NCBI RefSeq assembly: GCF_019633745.1 | Contig: NZ_CP037968.1 | Span: 558,001 to 622,000 of the forward strand | Source of the DNA: Methanofollis formosanus | Lineage (GTDB): Archaea; Halobacteriota; Methanomicrobia; Methanomicrobiales; Methanofollaceae | Length of the DNA: 64,000 nt | Reading direction: 5' to 3' | In this document: positions 36,809-45,800 of the stretch, one piece after another | How the letters are laid out: every line of letters begins with the position of its first letter | Numbering within the stretch: the first letter of the stretch is position 1 | Made by a program: the position numbers and the translations under genes | The notes under the pieces: model-generated | The model's database searches: none | Told to the model about the DNA's origin: nothing | The model's input: only the letters and a program-made list of their open reading frames with translations

Positions 36809-38815
36809 TCACTCCAGTTTGAACCCTTCCACCTTCTCCCTGAGGCGGGTGACCATCTCGGCGACTTCCTGGGCGCCGCTCCCGACCTCCTGGGCCGAGG
36901 CCGATACTTCTTCGGTGAGGGCGGCCATGTCCTCGATGTTGTGCATGTTCTCCTGGGTCATGCCCCTCGTCTCGGCCACCCTCTCGGTGACGCGGTTGGT
37001 GTTGCTGGCCTGGTCTTCGGTGGCCCTGGCGATCTCGGTCACGTTCTCCTTGACCTCCTTCGACATCATGACCAGGTGGTTGAGGGCCTCGAGTGTCTTG
37101 TCGACGCTGGCAATCCCCGAGTTGATCTCGGCGTAGACCCCTTCCATGTCCCTGGCCGTCATCTCGGTCTGGCCCTGGATGGTGGTGATCAGTCCCTCGA
37201 TGTGGCTGGTCGCCTTCTTTGACTCGCCGGCAAGGTTCCGCACTTCACCCGCGACGACGGCAAAGCCGCGGCCGTGTTCGCCGGCCCTGGCCGCCTCGAT
37301 CGCGGCGTTGAGCGCGAGCAGGTTGGTCTGGTTGGAGATGTCGGTGATCAACTTGACGATCTTGTCGATCTCCTGCATCTGGGAATTGAGTTTGCCGATC
37401 TCCCCCACCGCCCGCTGGGCGATGGTCACGACCGCCTGCATCTTCTGGGTCGCTTCCTCACCGAGGTTTTTGGCCTGTTCGCCGACTTCGGCCCCGTTCT
37501 CGGTGGTATGGAGCACCTCCTGGCAGGTGCTGGCGATCTCCTCGACCGATGCCGAGAGGTCGGACATCGCCCGTGCGGCGTCCTCGATGTTGTCGAGCTG
37601 TTTTTTGGAGTCGTCCGACGTCTTCTGGCTCTTGATCGCTACCTGCTCGATCGCCTTGGCGATCTCCTCGGCGCTCTTGCTCGTCTCGTCGGTGTTGGAA
37701 TCAACGTCCTTGATGGCTATGATGATGTCGCTCATCAGGTCGGTTATGGCACTCCGGGTGTCAAGGAAATCTTGCTTCAGTTTCAGGAGAGGATCGTCCT
37801 TGTGAATTTTAAGAGCAGCGGTGAGGTCCCTCTTTGTCATGGCTTCGAGGGCCACCTCCAGTTCACCTGCACTCTCTTCAAGCCAGCGTGCGTTATCTTT
37901 CGCCTGCTTCTCCTGTTCCTTGATGACGGTGATGTCCTGGACGATCTCGATGTGCCCGGCCCTCTGGCCCACCGCGTCTTTGAGATAGGCACAGTAAAGC
38001 TGGAAGTTCTCCTCACCGACGTCAAAGTAGGTGGTGATCGCGTCCTTCCCGCTTTTCTGGAGTTGTTTGATGCCACAGCCGTCGTTGTGGCAGAGCGGGC
38101 CGTTCGTGGCGCTGCAGTGCCGGCCGATCTGGTGGTCGCGATCGAGGCTGAAGGATTCCGCGAAGGCGGTATTCATCGCCGTCCAGTTCATCGCCATGTC
38201 GGTGACGGTGATCGGGTACGGGACGGCGTCCATGATCTCTTGATACCACTGGGCCTTCGCTTCTGCCTCCTCGGCAATTTTTTCAGCCCGCGCCTGCTCT
38301 TCGTCCGCCGCGGTGGTGTCGACGAGGACGAGGAGGATACCCTCAACTTTCCCATCTTCGTCAAGGAAGGGGATGCTGTACTCGAGGGCGCGCTTCACCC
38401 CGACAGGATATTCGACCACCGTCCTGGAGACTCCCCGCGTCTTCTTCCTGAGGGTGTCGCTGAGGCCGTCCCCTTCCTGTTCGAGGATTGTGAAGTCCTC
38501 GGCATGTATTCCGACGACCTCGTCGTGACTCATCCCGCTGAACTCTTCGAAGGCCTTGTTGCCGTTGACGACATTGCAATCGGCGTCCAGGTAGAGCATG
38601 GGCACCGGGTTCTCGGCGACGGTCCGGGTGTAATTCTTCAGACTGAGAGTGAGTTCCTCGTTCTCTTCTTCCTTCGTCTGCAGTTTCCCGATCAGTTCGT
38701 TCACTGCCGCTGCGATGGGCCTGATCTCTGCGTCACACTGTTCTTCATCGAGGGTCTGTGAAAAATCCCCGTTCAGTGCTCTTGATATGGTTTTGGTAAT
38801 CTCTGTAATCTCCAT
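36809..38815 (-). CDS. cytoplasmic methyl-accepting chemotaxis protein with two PAS domains
   Basis: This 668-residue receptor has no membrane segment, so it senses an internal signal. Residues 1-50 resemble a HAMP-like linker. PAS domains follow at about 60-165 ([27 protein letters not shown]) and about 190-300. The second PAS contains three closely spaced cysteines in [19 protein letters not shown], a possible metal or redox site. Residues about 380-660 form the long signalling coiled coil with the hairpin tip [41 protein letters not shown], the CheA/CheW contact region. The cognate CheW is encoded directly downstream. Confidence 0.93.
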   Translation of the reverse strand: MEITEITKTISRALNGDFSQTLDEEQCDAEIRPIAAAVNELIGKLQTKEEENEELTLSLKNYTRTVAENPVPMLYLDADCNVVNGNKAFEEFSGMSHDEVVGIHAEDFTILEQEGDGLSDTLRKKTRGVSRTVVEYPVGVKRALEYSIPFLDEDGKVEGILLVLVDTTAADEEQARAEKIAEEAEAKAQWYQEIMDAVPYPITVTDMAMNWTAMNTAFAESFSLDRDHQIGRHCSATNGPLCHNDGCGIKQLQKSGKDAITTYFDVGEENFQLYCAYLKDAVGQRAGHIEIVQDITVIKEQEKQAKDNARWLEESAGELEVALEAMTKRDLTAALKIHKDDPLLKLKQDFLDTRSAITDLMSDIIIAIKDVDSNTDETSKSAEEIAKAIEQVAIKSQKTSDDSKKQLDNIEDAARAMSDLSASVEEIASTCQEVLHTTENGAEVGEQAKNLGEEATQKMQAVVTIAQRAVGEIGKLNSQMQEIDKIVKLITDISNQTNLLALNAAIEAARAGEHGRGFAVVAGEVRNLAGESKKATSHIEGLITTIQGQTEMTARDMEGVYAEINSGIASVDKTLEALNHLVMMSKEVKENVTEIARATEDQASNTNRVTERVAETRGMTQENMHNIEDMAALTEEVSASAQEVGSGAQEVAEMVTRLREKVEGFKLE

Positions 38816-39424
38816 CTTCGATTCACCTGCCAGTATATACTCTACACTCTACCAAGCGTATGGGATTCTAATCCATTTGATGAGGGTATCTCCATCAGCA
38901 TTCGCTACTGGTGGCTTTCACAGCCAGCGGAGCATAAATAACTAGAGTTAACTCATCACAAATAATATTTTCTATTAATTTGTCACCTAATTCTATGATT
39001 ATTGAGAATTATAATTATCATTTTTGTCACCATGAAGAAAATAAGCTAAATTTAATATTCTTGCATACGATCGTCTCCAATCGTAGCTAATTCTTAAGTT
39101 ATATTCTGAAATAAAAGATTTTCATGAGATTATTTATCATCAATACATATTATGAACCGATCAATATACCAAACAAAGACGCACTGCAAGAGGACAGAGA
39201 CATAGAACCGCCACAACATCTTCCCATGAACTGGACTCTCCATAGCGGGTGTGAAGCGTACATCTCCTCAGCACCCACGGTTTCCACACTCATGAGAGAA
39301 AACCGGATCCCTCGCGATCACCGCAGAATCTTTTCCTCTCAGACAGTCCAGAGTGCCACCTGTCAGAAACGATTGCATCGGGAAAAACGAAGAGCAAGAA
39401 AAAAACACCTGCGTTCAGGATGAA
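38816..39424. other. AT-rich gap, no supported gene
   Basis: The region 38930-39130 is far more AT-rich than its surroundings. It contains a TATA-like GCATAAATAAC (about 38928-38938), the palindrome GAGTTAACTC and long A/T runs. The chemoreceptor TATA box (AGAGTATATACTGG on the minus strand) lies at its left edge. A 99-codon frame (39124-39423) has no ribosome site or family signal and its end runs into the tRNA, so it is not called. Confidence 0.45.
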
Positions 39425-39509
39425 TGCGAGGGGAGGGATTCGAACCCTCGAACTTCTACAAGACTGGACCCTAAATCCAGCGCCTTTGACCCGGCTCGGC
39501 AACCCTCGC
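39425..39509 (-). tRNA. tRNA-Leu (anticodon UAG)
   Basis: On the minus strand the acceptor stem GCGAGGG/CCCTCGC pairs perfectly, with discriminator A. The anticodon stem CTGGA/TCCAG encloses TTTAGGG, with anticodon TAG. A long variable arm marks a class II tRNA, and the T arm has GTTCGAATC. CCA is not encoded and no intron is present. A TATA box (TTTTTATAGGGG) lies about 40 bases upstream of the gene. Confidence 0.97.
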
Positions 39510-39543
39510 TCCCGCTTCGCAAAGACCACTCTCTGATATGAGC

Positions 39544-39562
39544 GCCCCCTATAAAAACCATA
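39544..39562. promoter_or_regulatory. shared TATA region between tRNA-Leu and psiE-like gene
   Basis: CCCTATAAAAACC (about 39545-39557) reads as TATA on both strands. It is placed to serve tRNA-Leu on the minus strand and could also serve the PsiE-like gene on the plus strand with a leader of about 45 bases. Confidence 0.5.
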
Positions 39563-39623
39563 GATACCGGACCACCTGATTTTATCTTTCCTCCACCCAA
39601 ATGAAGGGCAGGACAAGTGGACC

Positions 39624-40040
39624 ATGCTCAAAGCGCTGGACACCTATCAGAAGGGGATTTACTATGTCCTCATCGGCCTCCTCGCCGTCATCGTCGGTTT
39701 TTCCGTGATCGAACTGGTGGTCCTGGTCGTCGAGGGCCTGATCTATCAATCGGCCATGCGGCTCGAGAACCATGAGATCATCGGAGTCTTCGGGCTCTTC
39801 CTCCTCGTCCTCATCGGCCTCGAACTCATGGAGACGATCCGGGCATATGTCGAGGACCGCAGGGTGCATGTCGAGGTGATCATGCTCGTCGCGATCATCG
39901 CCGTCGCTCGAAAGGTCATCATCCTCGAGACGGAGCAGGTCAATGAACTCTCCCTCGTCGGGATAGGGTTCGTCATCATCGCCCTGGCCTGTGGCTACTT
40001 CCTGATCAAGAAGGCGAAAGACATCAAGATAGAGGCATAG
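39624..40040 (+). CDS. PsiE-family membrane protein
   Basis: This 138-residue protein has four membrane helices. It matches the phosphate-starvation-inducible PsiE family: GIYYVLIGLLAVIVGFSVIELV, a second helix IIGVFGLFLLVLIGLELMETIRAYV, the conserved cytoplasmic stretch RVHVEVIMLVAIIAVARKVI and a last helix ending in KKAKDIKIEA. The function is unknown even in well-studied hosts. It stands alone, with tRNA-Leu divergent and a repeat island downstream. Confidence 0.85.
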   Translation: MLKALDTYQKGIYYVLIGLLAVIVGFSVIELVVLVVEGLIYQSAMRLENHEIIGVFGLFLLVLIGLELMETIRAYVEDRRVHVEVIMLVAIIAVARKVIILETEQVNELSLVGIGFVIIALACGYFLIKKAKDIKIEA

Positions 40041-40109
40041 TCGGGCATAGCCGCCGGATGGGGGAGAAATACCTCGCCCTGCGCATCAGAGGGAACGGAA
40101 CGTCTCGCA

Positions 40110-40770
40110 GGGATATCTGTCCCGCATCCTCGCGCTGGGGGCGGGAAAGCAGAGGTCTGATCATTCGGAAGATGTATCCGAAATCTTTGTATCGGTTCAG
40201 AAGGTGTTTGGTGGACTCAAACCAGTATGGAAACCCGGAGAGGCGATCTTCTTGATCATTTTCATGGAGCATATCCCAAAAGTATCCAGAGTTTGATCAA
40301 TCATCTGGATCAAGACTATTTTCGGCCGTTCATCTGCCTTCCCTGCTTCAATTGCTATCCAGAGGCAACGCTCCCGGCGAGAGTGACGAAGGAAGGCAGA
40401 CCGATCAGAGGTGCCGCCCACAGAGAGCATAAAGAATGTTTCCTTGCTCTCTCCTGCCGGGGGGAGACCCCCCCGGACCCCCCACGACGAAGATAGGGGA
40501 GGGGCGGCACCAATCTCTTGAAAGACACCGTGATTCAGAAAGTTCTTCTACTCTCCTATCAAGGCCAGAGAAGTTTTGGGATGACCTCATGGTAAAACCT
40601 CTTGCTGAATATCTCTGCGTGGGGCTGGCCGCCCCCCGGTCCCCCCGCGCGAAGATGTGCGGCGGACGGCAATGAAGTGGTGGTCCCATGTGGTTCCTGC
40701 CAGAGACCATTAGCAGGATTTTTCATCCCGTATGCTTGAATCCAGGGTTCATGCCCGATTCTACAGGGCC
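40110..40770. repeat. composite GC-rich repeat island 6
   Basis: This island lies between the convergent psiE-like and exporter genes and is mostly in reverse orientation. It includes the TGGTGGACTCAAACCAGTATGG-type spacer and a reversed GGTCATCCCAAAAC module with its GC arms (about 40260-40590). A GGGCTGGCCGCCCCC arm follows. The end hairpin lies at about 40736-40758, followed by TTCTACAGGGCC (40759-40770). Confidence 0.85.
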
Positions 40771-40837
40771 TTCGTTCCGGCAAATCTCTGGAAATCCGGG
40801 CGAACCCGACCTTCGCACCTTCCGGTGCCGGGACAAG

Positions 40838-40930
40838 ATGAGCGGCGGCAAGGATTTCTCCTTCTGCCATCTGTGCGGCATGTCTTCCAAATGCCTGCTG
40901 CACGACACATCCCCGTCGTGTCCTTCCTGA
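40838..40930 (+). CDS. possible Cys-rich microprotein
   Basis: This 30-codon frame encodes MSGGKDFSFCHLCGMSSKCL followed by LHDTSPSCPS. Four cysteines (10, 13, 19 and 28) are spaced like a small zinc-binding site. It lies between the repeat island and the exporter gene. No ribosome site is evident and the same sequence is open on other frames, so it may be a decayed fragment of a larger protein. Confidence 0.25.
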   Translation: MSGGKDFSFCHLCGMSSKCLLHDTSPSCPS

Positions 40931-41051
40931 TCTATCGATATAAGAAGATGATGGTCCTGTCAGGAGGAGAGAGGCATGAGGCCCAGAGGGACGGTAATAC
41001 AGAAAGGATCTCCTCGATGCAGAGAAAAAAATGTGAAGCCAGGGAGAAGGA

Positions 41052-43364
41052 TCATACTCCGCCCGGCGAGGAGGCCGGGTCGCCCTGATCGGTCCCGGCC
41101 TCCAGTTCCTTCTTCCCGCCGCCGACGATCGCGAGGGCCGCGGGCATGATGATGATCGCCCCGACCAGCGAGAACCCGACGGCGATGACCGTCGTGATCC
41201 CGAAGTTCGCGATGATCTGGAAGTTCGAGAGGACCAGGGCCGAGAAACCGCACGCGGTCACGAGGGCCGAGACCGTCACCGCGGTCCCGACCTTCTGGAC
41301 GCCCTCACGGATCGCCCGTTGCGGATCGCCGTGCTCACGGATCTCCTCGCCGTAGCGCTCCATCATCAGGATGGTGTATTCGGACGCCACCCCGATGGTC
41401 ATCGACCCCAGACAGGCGGTCATGGGGGTGTAGTTGATTCCCATCAGGAGCATCCCGACGGCGTTCCATCCCACGATACAGACGAGCGGGATGATCGGGG
41501 AGATCGCGTATCTCTTCCGGTACACCAGGACCAGGTAGGCGAAGATGAGCGCGAACCCGAGGTACGTCATCTGCTCCTTGCTTGTGGCGATGTTCGCGAT
41601 GAGCGAGGTGAACATGTCATAGTCCCCGGTCGGGTCCACCTCGATCCCTGGCGGCGGACGCATCCACCCGACGTCGGCCATCACTTCCTTCTTGACCCGG
41701 TCCTGGGCACCCATCTGCATATCGATGGTCGCAAAGTCGATGACCCCGGCGGTGTGCCCGGAGAGGTAGCCCTTCAGTTCGTCGTCGGGCACCCGGGCAA
41801 GGGCGGCGTCGATGCCGGCCTGATCGGTGGGGAGGACGCCGCCGTTGTATTTCTTGATCAACGTCGCCGCACTCGTCACCCCGGTCAGTTCGGCGTGGCG
41901 GGAGAGTTCATAGTCCCCGAACCGGTCCATCCAGACGACGGTCTCGTAGTCGTCCACCCCCTCGCCCTGGAGCAGGAGCGGGAGGGGCCGCACCGACCCG
42001 ACCAGACCGGTCACCTCGTTGAGGGAGAGTTTGGTCGGCATCTCTGGTGGGACAAAGGTGTTCTGGTTGGTGTCGATCGGGATCGAGGAGTCGACGACCA
42101 CGCCGCCGTAGGCGACGAGGGCGGCGACGAGGAGGACCGGGACCGGATGTTTTGCGATCCGCCCGGCCGTCCTCGAGAGGAGAGAATCATACCGCTCCTT
42201 CATCTCCACCCCTCGCCCTGCCGCTGCGGGCTTCGGCCGGTAGTCCCTGAGAAGGGCGTAGGCCGGGAGGCCGAGGAGAGTCACTCCGTAGCAACAGGCG
42301 ATCCCGATGAGACTGACGATCCCGAAGGACTTGACCATCGGGACCGGCGAGATGAACATCGCGATGAACCCCATGCCGGTGGCGGCCATCGCCACCAGGA
42401 CGGCCGGGCCGGTGCGGACGAGGGTGGTGCGCACGGCCTCAGGCAGAGGCGAGCGACGACACTCCTCGTCCAGACGGGCCTGGAACTGGATCGCATAGTC
42501 GATCCCGAGGCCCAGGAGCACCGGGAAGGCCGCCACCACCCCGATGTTGAGGTTGATCCCGGTAAAGCCCATCACCCCGAAGGTGAGGATCATCCCGACG
42601 GCCACCAGGAGGGCCGGGAGGAGGCGGTGGCTCATCGAGGAGAAGAGGACGGCGAGGGTGATGGCCATCAACCCCATCGCCGCGGCGATGAGCACCGCCA
42701 GCGAAGCGGTGAGTTCGTCTTCCATCTGCTCGTCGAAGGCGGTGTTCCCGGTCACCTCGATCGAGACGCCGGGCGGCGGCGACTCGCTCTCGATCACTGC
42801 CTGGACGCTGTGGAGCACGCCGCGCGAGACGTCGGTCGAGACCCCTTGCTCGACATCGACGAGAACGAGCGTGAGGATGTTCGAGGGGAGGAGTTGTGCC
42901 CTGAGGTCGGGCGGGAGGTGACCGAGAAGCATCTCGGCCTCGGCCCGCGACGCAGGGAGACGGCCGTGGTTGAGGGCCTTGAGCACGTCGGGGAGGGCCT
43001 CGGCCCGCGACGCAGGGAGACGGCCGTGGTTGAGGGCCTTGAGCACGTCGGGGAGGGCCTCGACCGATTCGACATGGCGGACCTCGCGCACCTCGGTCTC
43101 CAGACGGTCCAGGAACCCGAGGAACTCGGGGTCGAGGGGATCGTCGCACTTGACCAGGAGGACGGCGCTGTCTGAGAGGAAGCGTTCGGTATAACTGTCA
43201 TAGAGTACCCCTTCCCGCGTCGACTTGTCGAGATAGGTGTCAGAACCGGTCTCCATCGAGACGCCGGTCATCCCGACGAGGCCGAGCAGGAAGAGGAAGA
43301 GAAGGGCCAGGGCTACCTGGCGGGGGTAGCCGACGAGGACCGAGGCCACTCGTTCAAAGAACAT
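41052..43364 (-). CDS. RND/MMPL family exporter (HAE3-like)
   Basis: This 770-residue, 12-helix protein is organised as two repeats of one helix, a large exported loop and five helices. The archaeal hydrophobe/amphiphile efflux-3 group and the MMPL/hopanoid exporter family have this layout. Landmarks are the proton-relay region GLGIDYAIQFQARLDEE in the first half and the equivalent GVASEYTILMMERYGEE in the second. The ATG at 43364 follows GGGAGGGACC; an upstream in-frame start is rejected. The first exported loop contains an exact 20-residue tandem duplication. Substrates are probably lipids or hydrophobic compounds, which is inference. Confidence 0.88.
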   Translation of the reverse strand: MFFERVASVLVGYPRQVALALLFLFLLGLVGMTGVSMETGSDTYLDKSTREGVLYDSYTERFLSDSAVLLVKCDDPLDPEFLGFLDRLETEVREVRHVESVEALPDVLKALNHGRLPASRAEALPDVLKALNHGRLPASRAEAEMLLGHLPPDLRAQLLPSNILTLVLVDVEQGVSTDVSRGVLHSVQAVIESESPPPGVSIEVTGNTAFDEQMEDELTASLAVLIAAAMGLMAITLAVLFSSMSHRLLPALLVAVGMILTFGVMGFTGINLNIGVVAAFPVLLGLGIDYAIQFQARLDEECRRSPLPEAVRTTLVRTGPAVLVAMAATGMGFIAMFISPVPMVKSFGIVSLIGIACCYGVTLLGLPAYALLRDYRPKPAAAGRGVEMKERYDSLLSRTAGRIAKHPVPVLLVAALVAYGGVVVDSSIPIDTNQNTFVPPEMPTKLSLNEVTGLVGSVRPLPLLLQGEGVDDYETVVWMDRFGDYELSRHAELTGVTSAATLIKKYNGGVLPTDQAGIDAALARVPDDELKGYLSGHTAGVIDFATIDMQMGAQDRVKKEVMADVGWMRPPPGIEVDPTGDYDMFTSLIANIATSKEQMTYLGFALIFAYLVLVYRKRYAISPIIPLVCIVGWNAVGMLLMGINYTPMTACLGSMTIGVASEYTILMMERYGEEIREHGDPQRAIREGVQKVGTAVTVSALVTACGFSALVLSNFQIIANFGITTVIAVGFSLVGAIIIMPAALAIVGGGKKELEAGTDQGDPASSPGGV
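42941..43060. repeat. exact 60-bp tandem duplication inside the exporter gene
   Basis: The unit at 42941-43000 is repeated base for base at 43001-43060. It is in frame and duplicates 20 residues (EALPDVLKALNHGRLPASRA) in the first exported loop. Perfect identity means a recent event, or an assembly or culture variant. Confidence 0.97.
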
Positions 43365-43505
43365 GGTCCCTCCCTGGGGACGAAACTCTGTGTTCACATC
43401 GCCCGGTCATGATATTCACTACAAATCTTTCTTCTCACGGGCGTATTCATTTTTCGAAGAACCGTGCCCTGCAAGAGGGAGGAGGCGGCCGACCGCCAGA
43501 CTGAT

Positions 43506-44333
43506 ATGCCCGCACCCGCATGGGGGAACATGGACGACCTCCCTGACTACAACGAACTCTGGCGGGCGGCGGTCGAGGCGCAACGGGGCGAGGAGCGCGA
43601 CCCGGGCGCCCGCTGGGACAAAAAAGCCGGGGCTTTCGACCGGGCGGCCGGCACCGACGGCGTGCCGGTCGAGATATGCATGATCGGTGTCAGGCCGAAT
43701 GAGACGGTCCTGGACATCGGTGCCGGAACCGGGCGGCTCGCGGTCCCGCTCGCACGGCGGGCGCGTTATGTCACCGCCCTCGACCCTTCGGAGCAGATGC
43801 TCGAACGACTCAGGCGGCACATGGCAAAGGCCGGGCTTTCCAACTACACGACGCTCAAGGGACGGTGGGAGGTGGCGGAGGTCGAGAGTCACGACGTGGT
43901 GGTGGGTGCGAATGTCCTGGGGTTTGCCGACCTCCGTGCGGCCCTCGCCAGGATGGACGCCGCCGCAGGCCGGGCCGTCTACCTCTTCTGGCACGCGGGG
44001 GAGTGGCGGGAGCCGGACGAGATGGCGCTGTACCGGGCGATCTTTGAGAAGGGACACGGGAACTACCCCGACTATCTCTGGGTGGTGCATGTCCTCCACG
44101 AGATGGGGATCTATGCCAATGTCACCATCTACGGGACCGAACGTGCCTCCGTGTACTCCTCAGTCGATGAGGCGGCGGCCGAGTGGTCCCGTCTCCACGA
44201 TGCGCCGGAGGGGAACGAAGCGACGGTGCGGGCGCACTTCGCACGGGTGCTCGTCCCGCTGGAGGGGGGCGGGTACGTGCTCAGGCGGAAGAGGAGGATG
44301 GCGATGATCCGGTGGGAGAAGGAAGAAGGGTGA
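43506..44333 (+). CDS. class I SAM-dependent methyltransferase
   Basis: The product has about 275 residues. The Rossmann-like methyltransferase core has motif I VLDIGAGTGRLAVPLARRA, the acidic residue of VTALDPSEQMLERL that binds the SAM ribose, and a motif IV-like VVVGANVLGFADLRAAL. The substrate is unknown; similar methanogen proteins are annotated only as methyltransferases. The start is uncertain: ATGs at 43506 and 43530 are both possible, the latter after GGGGGAAC. The gene is divergent from the exporter. Confidence 0.8.
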   Translation: MPAPAWGNMDDLPDYNELWRAAVEAQRGEERDPGARWDKKAGAFDRAAGTDGVPVEICMIGVRPNETVLDIGAGTGRLAVPLARRARYVTALDPSEQMLERLRRHMAKAGLSNYTTLKGRWEVAEVESHDVVVGANVLGFADLRAALARMDAAAGRAVYLFWHAGEWREPDEMALYRAIFEKGHGNYPDYLWVVHVLHEMGIYANVTIYGTERASVYSSVDEAAAEWSRLHDAPEGNEATVRAHFARVLVPLEGGGYVLRRKRRMAMIRWEKEEG

Positions 44334-44439
44334 CCTGAAGAGTGGATGGCTCCAGACACATGGCATGCGGGCCGCACGCGGTCTCTCGACGAGAGCGGCG
44401 CCCCCGATGTGAGTGGCGGGAAGGTATGATGATCAGATG

Positions 44440-45003
44440 TGCCGCCCTCCCCAGAAGATACGAACCTGCTCTCTCGCGCCGGGGGAGACCCCCGGACCCC
44501 CACGACGAAGATAGCCGAGGGGCGGCACGATGCTCGATTTCTGTTCGCTCTCCCGTCGCAAGGAGATGAATCAAGGACCGATCCTTCCTCGTCCCAGGGG
44601 ACAGCGACATGAGATTTTCATGTGGAGGTCATCCCAAAACTTCTCTGGCCTTGATAGGTGAGGAGAAGAAGTTTCAGAAGCACGGTGTTGTTCAAGAGAT
44701 TTTTGCCGCCCCACCCCTATCTTCGTCGTGGGGGGTCCGGGGGGTCTCCCCCCGGCAGGAGAGAGCAAGGAAACATTCTTTCTGCCCTCTGTGGGCGGCA
44801 CCTCTGATCGGTCTGCCTTCCTCTGTAACTCACACGGGAGGCGTTGCCTCTGGAAACCTCTGGATGGCAATTGAAGCAGGGAAGGCAGATGAACAACCGA
44901 AAAGAGTCTTGATCCAGATGATTGATCGAACTCTGGATACTTTTGGGATATGCTCGTGGTATGCTTGAGACACGCTTTCGCTTCATGAACGGTTCCACGA
45001 GGC
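44440..45003. repeat. composite GC-rich repeat island 7
   Basis: This island lies between the methyltransferase gene and the convergent AI-2E permease. It carries a reversed palindromic module (about 44446-44528, GCCGCCC...GGGGCGGC). Then come the GGAGGTCATCCCAAAAC module series with its GC arms (44625-44960) and a diverged inverted end hairpin (about 44963-45003, ending GGTTCCACGAGGCC). Confidence 0.85.
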
Positions 45004-45021
45004 CAAAAAAAGAAGTGAGTA

Positions 45022-45120
45022 TTACCGCTCGACGGCCGTGAGATCAATGCTGAAGCGCTCAGCATCTACAAGATCGATGTCACCCTCCGCCCCGCGTGGA
45101 ACTTGATAGACCGGAATAGG
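45022..45120 (-). pseudogene. possible 3' fragment of a lost gene
   Basis: On the minus strand a frame ending at 45022 encodes VYQVPRGAEGDIDLVDAERF and continues SIDLTAVER before the stop. Its composition and codon choice look like a real protein end, while the sequence upstream is GC-rich repeat-like. I do not recognise the parent protein. It may be a gene truncated when the repeat or the 270-bp tandem units were acquired. Confidence 0.3.
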
Positions 45121-45251
45121 GAACAAACTCCGAATGATTCTCCCCCCCTCTGTCTTCCCACCCCAATCGCCATCCTGGGGGTCCGCGAGCGTGTGGAAAG
45201 GCATGAGAGCGGGAACGATTGAGGGGGCGGACAGCAGGTGATCAGGGGGCC

Positions 45252-45790
45252 ACCCCCAAATCCGCCCGCAATCCTCCCTCCTTTCCCGCCCCTCTCGCAG
45301 GCGTACCGGGCGGCCACGAAGATCCACATTACCTGCAGTAATTCAAGGGCTCAGCGAGCCTTGTGTGACCCGGTTTCCTCGCTGCGTTGGATGAATAAAC
45401 GACCCCATGGAGAGATCAGAAATGGGGCCCATACCAGCCCCGGATCTGACCCTCTGCCCATGAAACAGAGGCCAATATGACCGTATTTGAGGGCAGGTCG
45501 TACCCGCCGATCGGGCCAGACCCCCAAAAATCCAGCCGCAATCCTCTCTCCTATTCCACCCCTCTCGCAGGCGTACCGGGCGGCCACGAGGGATTAACAT
45601 TACTCACAGTAATTCGAGGGCTCGGAGGGCCGTGTGTGACCCGGTTTCCTCGCTGCGTTGGATGAAAAAACGTCCCCATGGCCAGATCGGGAACGAAGCC
45701 CGAAACGGCCCCGGATCGGGGGGCATGCCCCTGAAACGGGGGCCAATACGGCCGTATTCGAGGGCGGGTCGTACCTCCCGCCCTGCCCGA
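45252..45790. repeat. two tandem, diverged 270-bp repeats
   Basis: The segment at about 45252-45521 is repeated at about 45522-45790 with a period of 270 bases. Shared blocks include CCCCTCTCGCAGGCGTACCG, GGGCGGCCACGA, and a block starting GTGACCCGGTTTCCTCGCTG. The second copy holds two perfect palindromes, AATACGGCCGTATT and GGGGCATGCCCC, which are imperfect in the first copy. The units are unlike the other repeat islands. They end directly at the AI-2E permease stop codon. Confidence 0.85.
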
Positions 45791-45800
45791 CCCCCCTCCT

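Noticed and set aside
39124-39423. 99-codon frame before tRNA-Leu
   Set aside because: It has no ribosome site and no family signal. The end of the frame abuts the tRNA, and the start lies in the AT-rich segment.
41319-43175. Plus-strand frame of 618 codons
   Set aside because: It is antisense to the RND/MMPL exporter, which has helices, motifs and a ribosome site. The antisense product is His/Asp/Arg-rich without domains.
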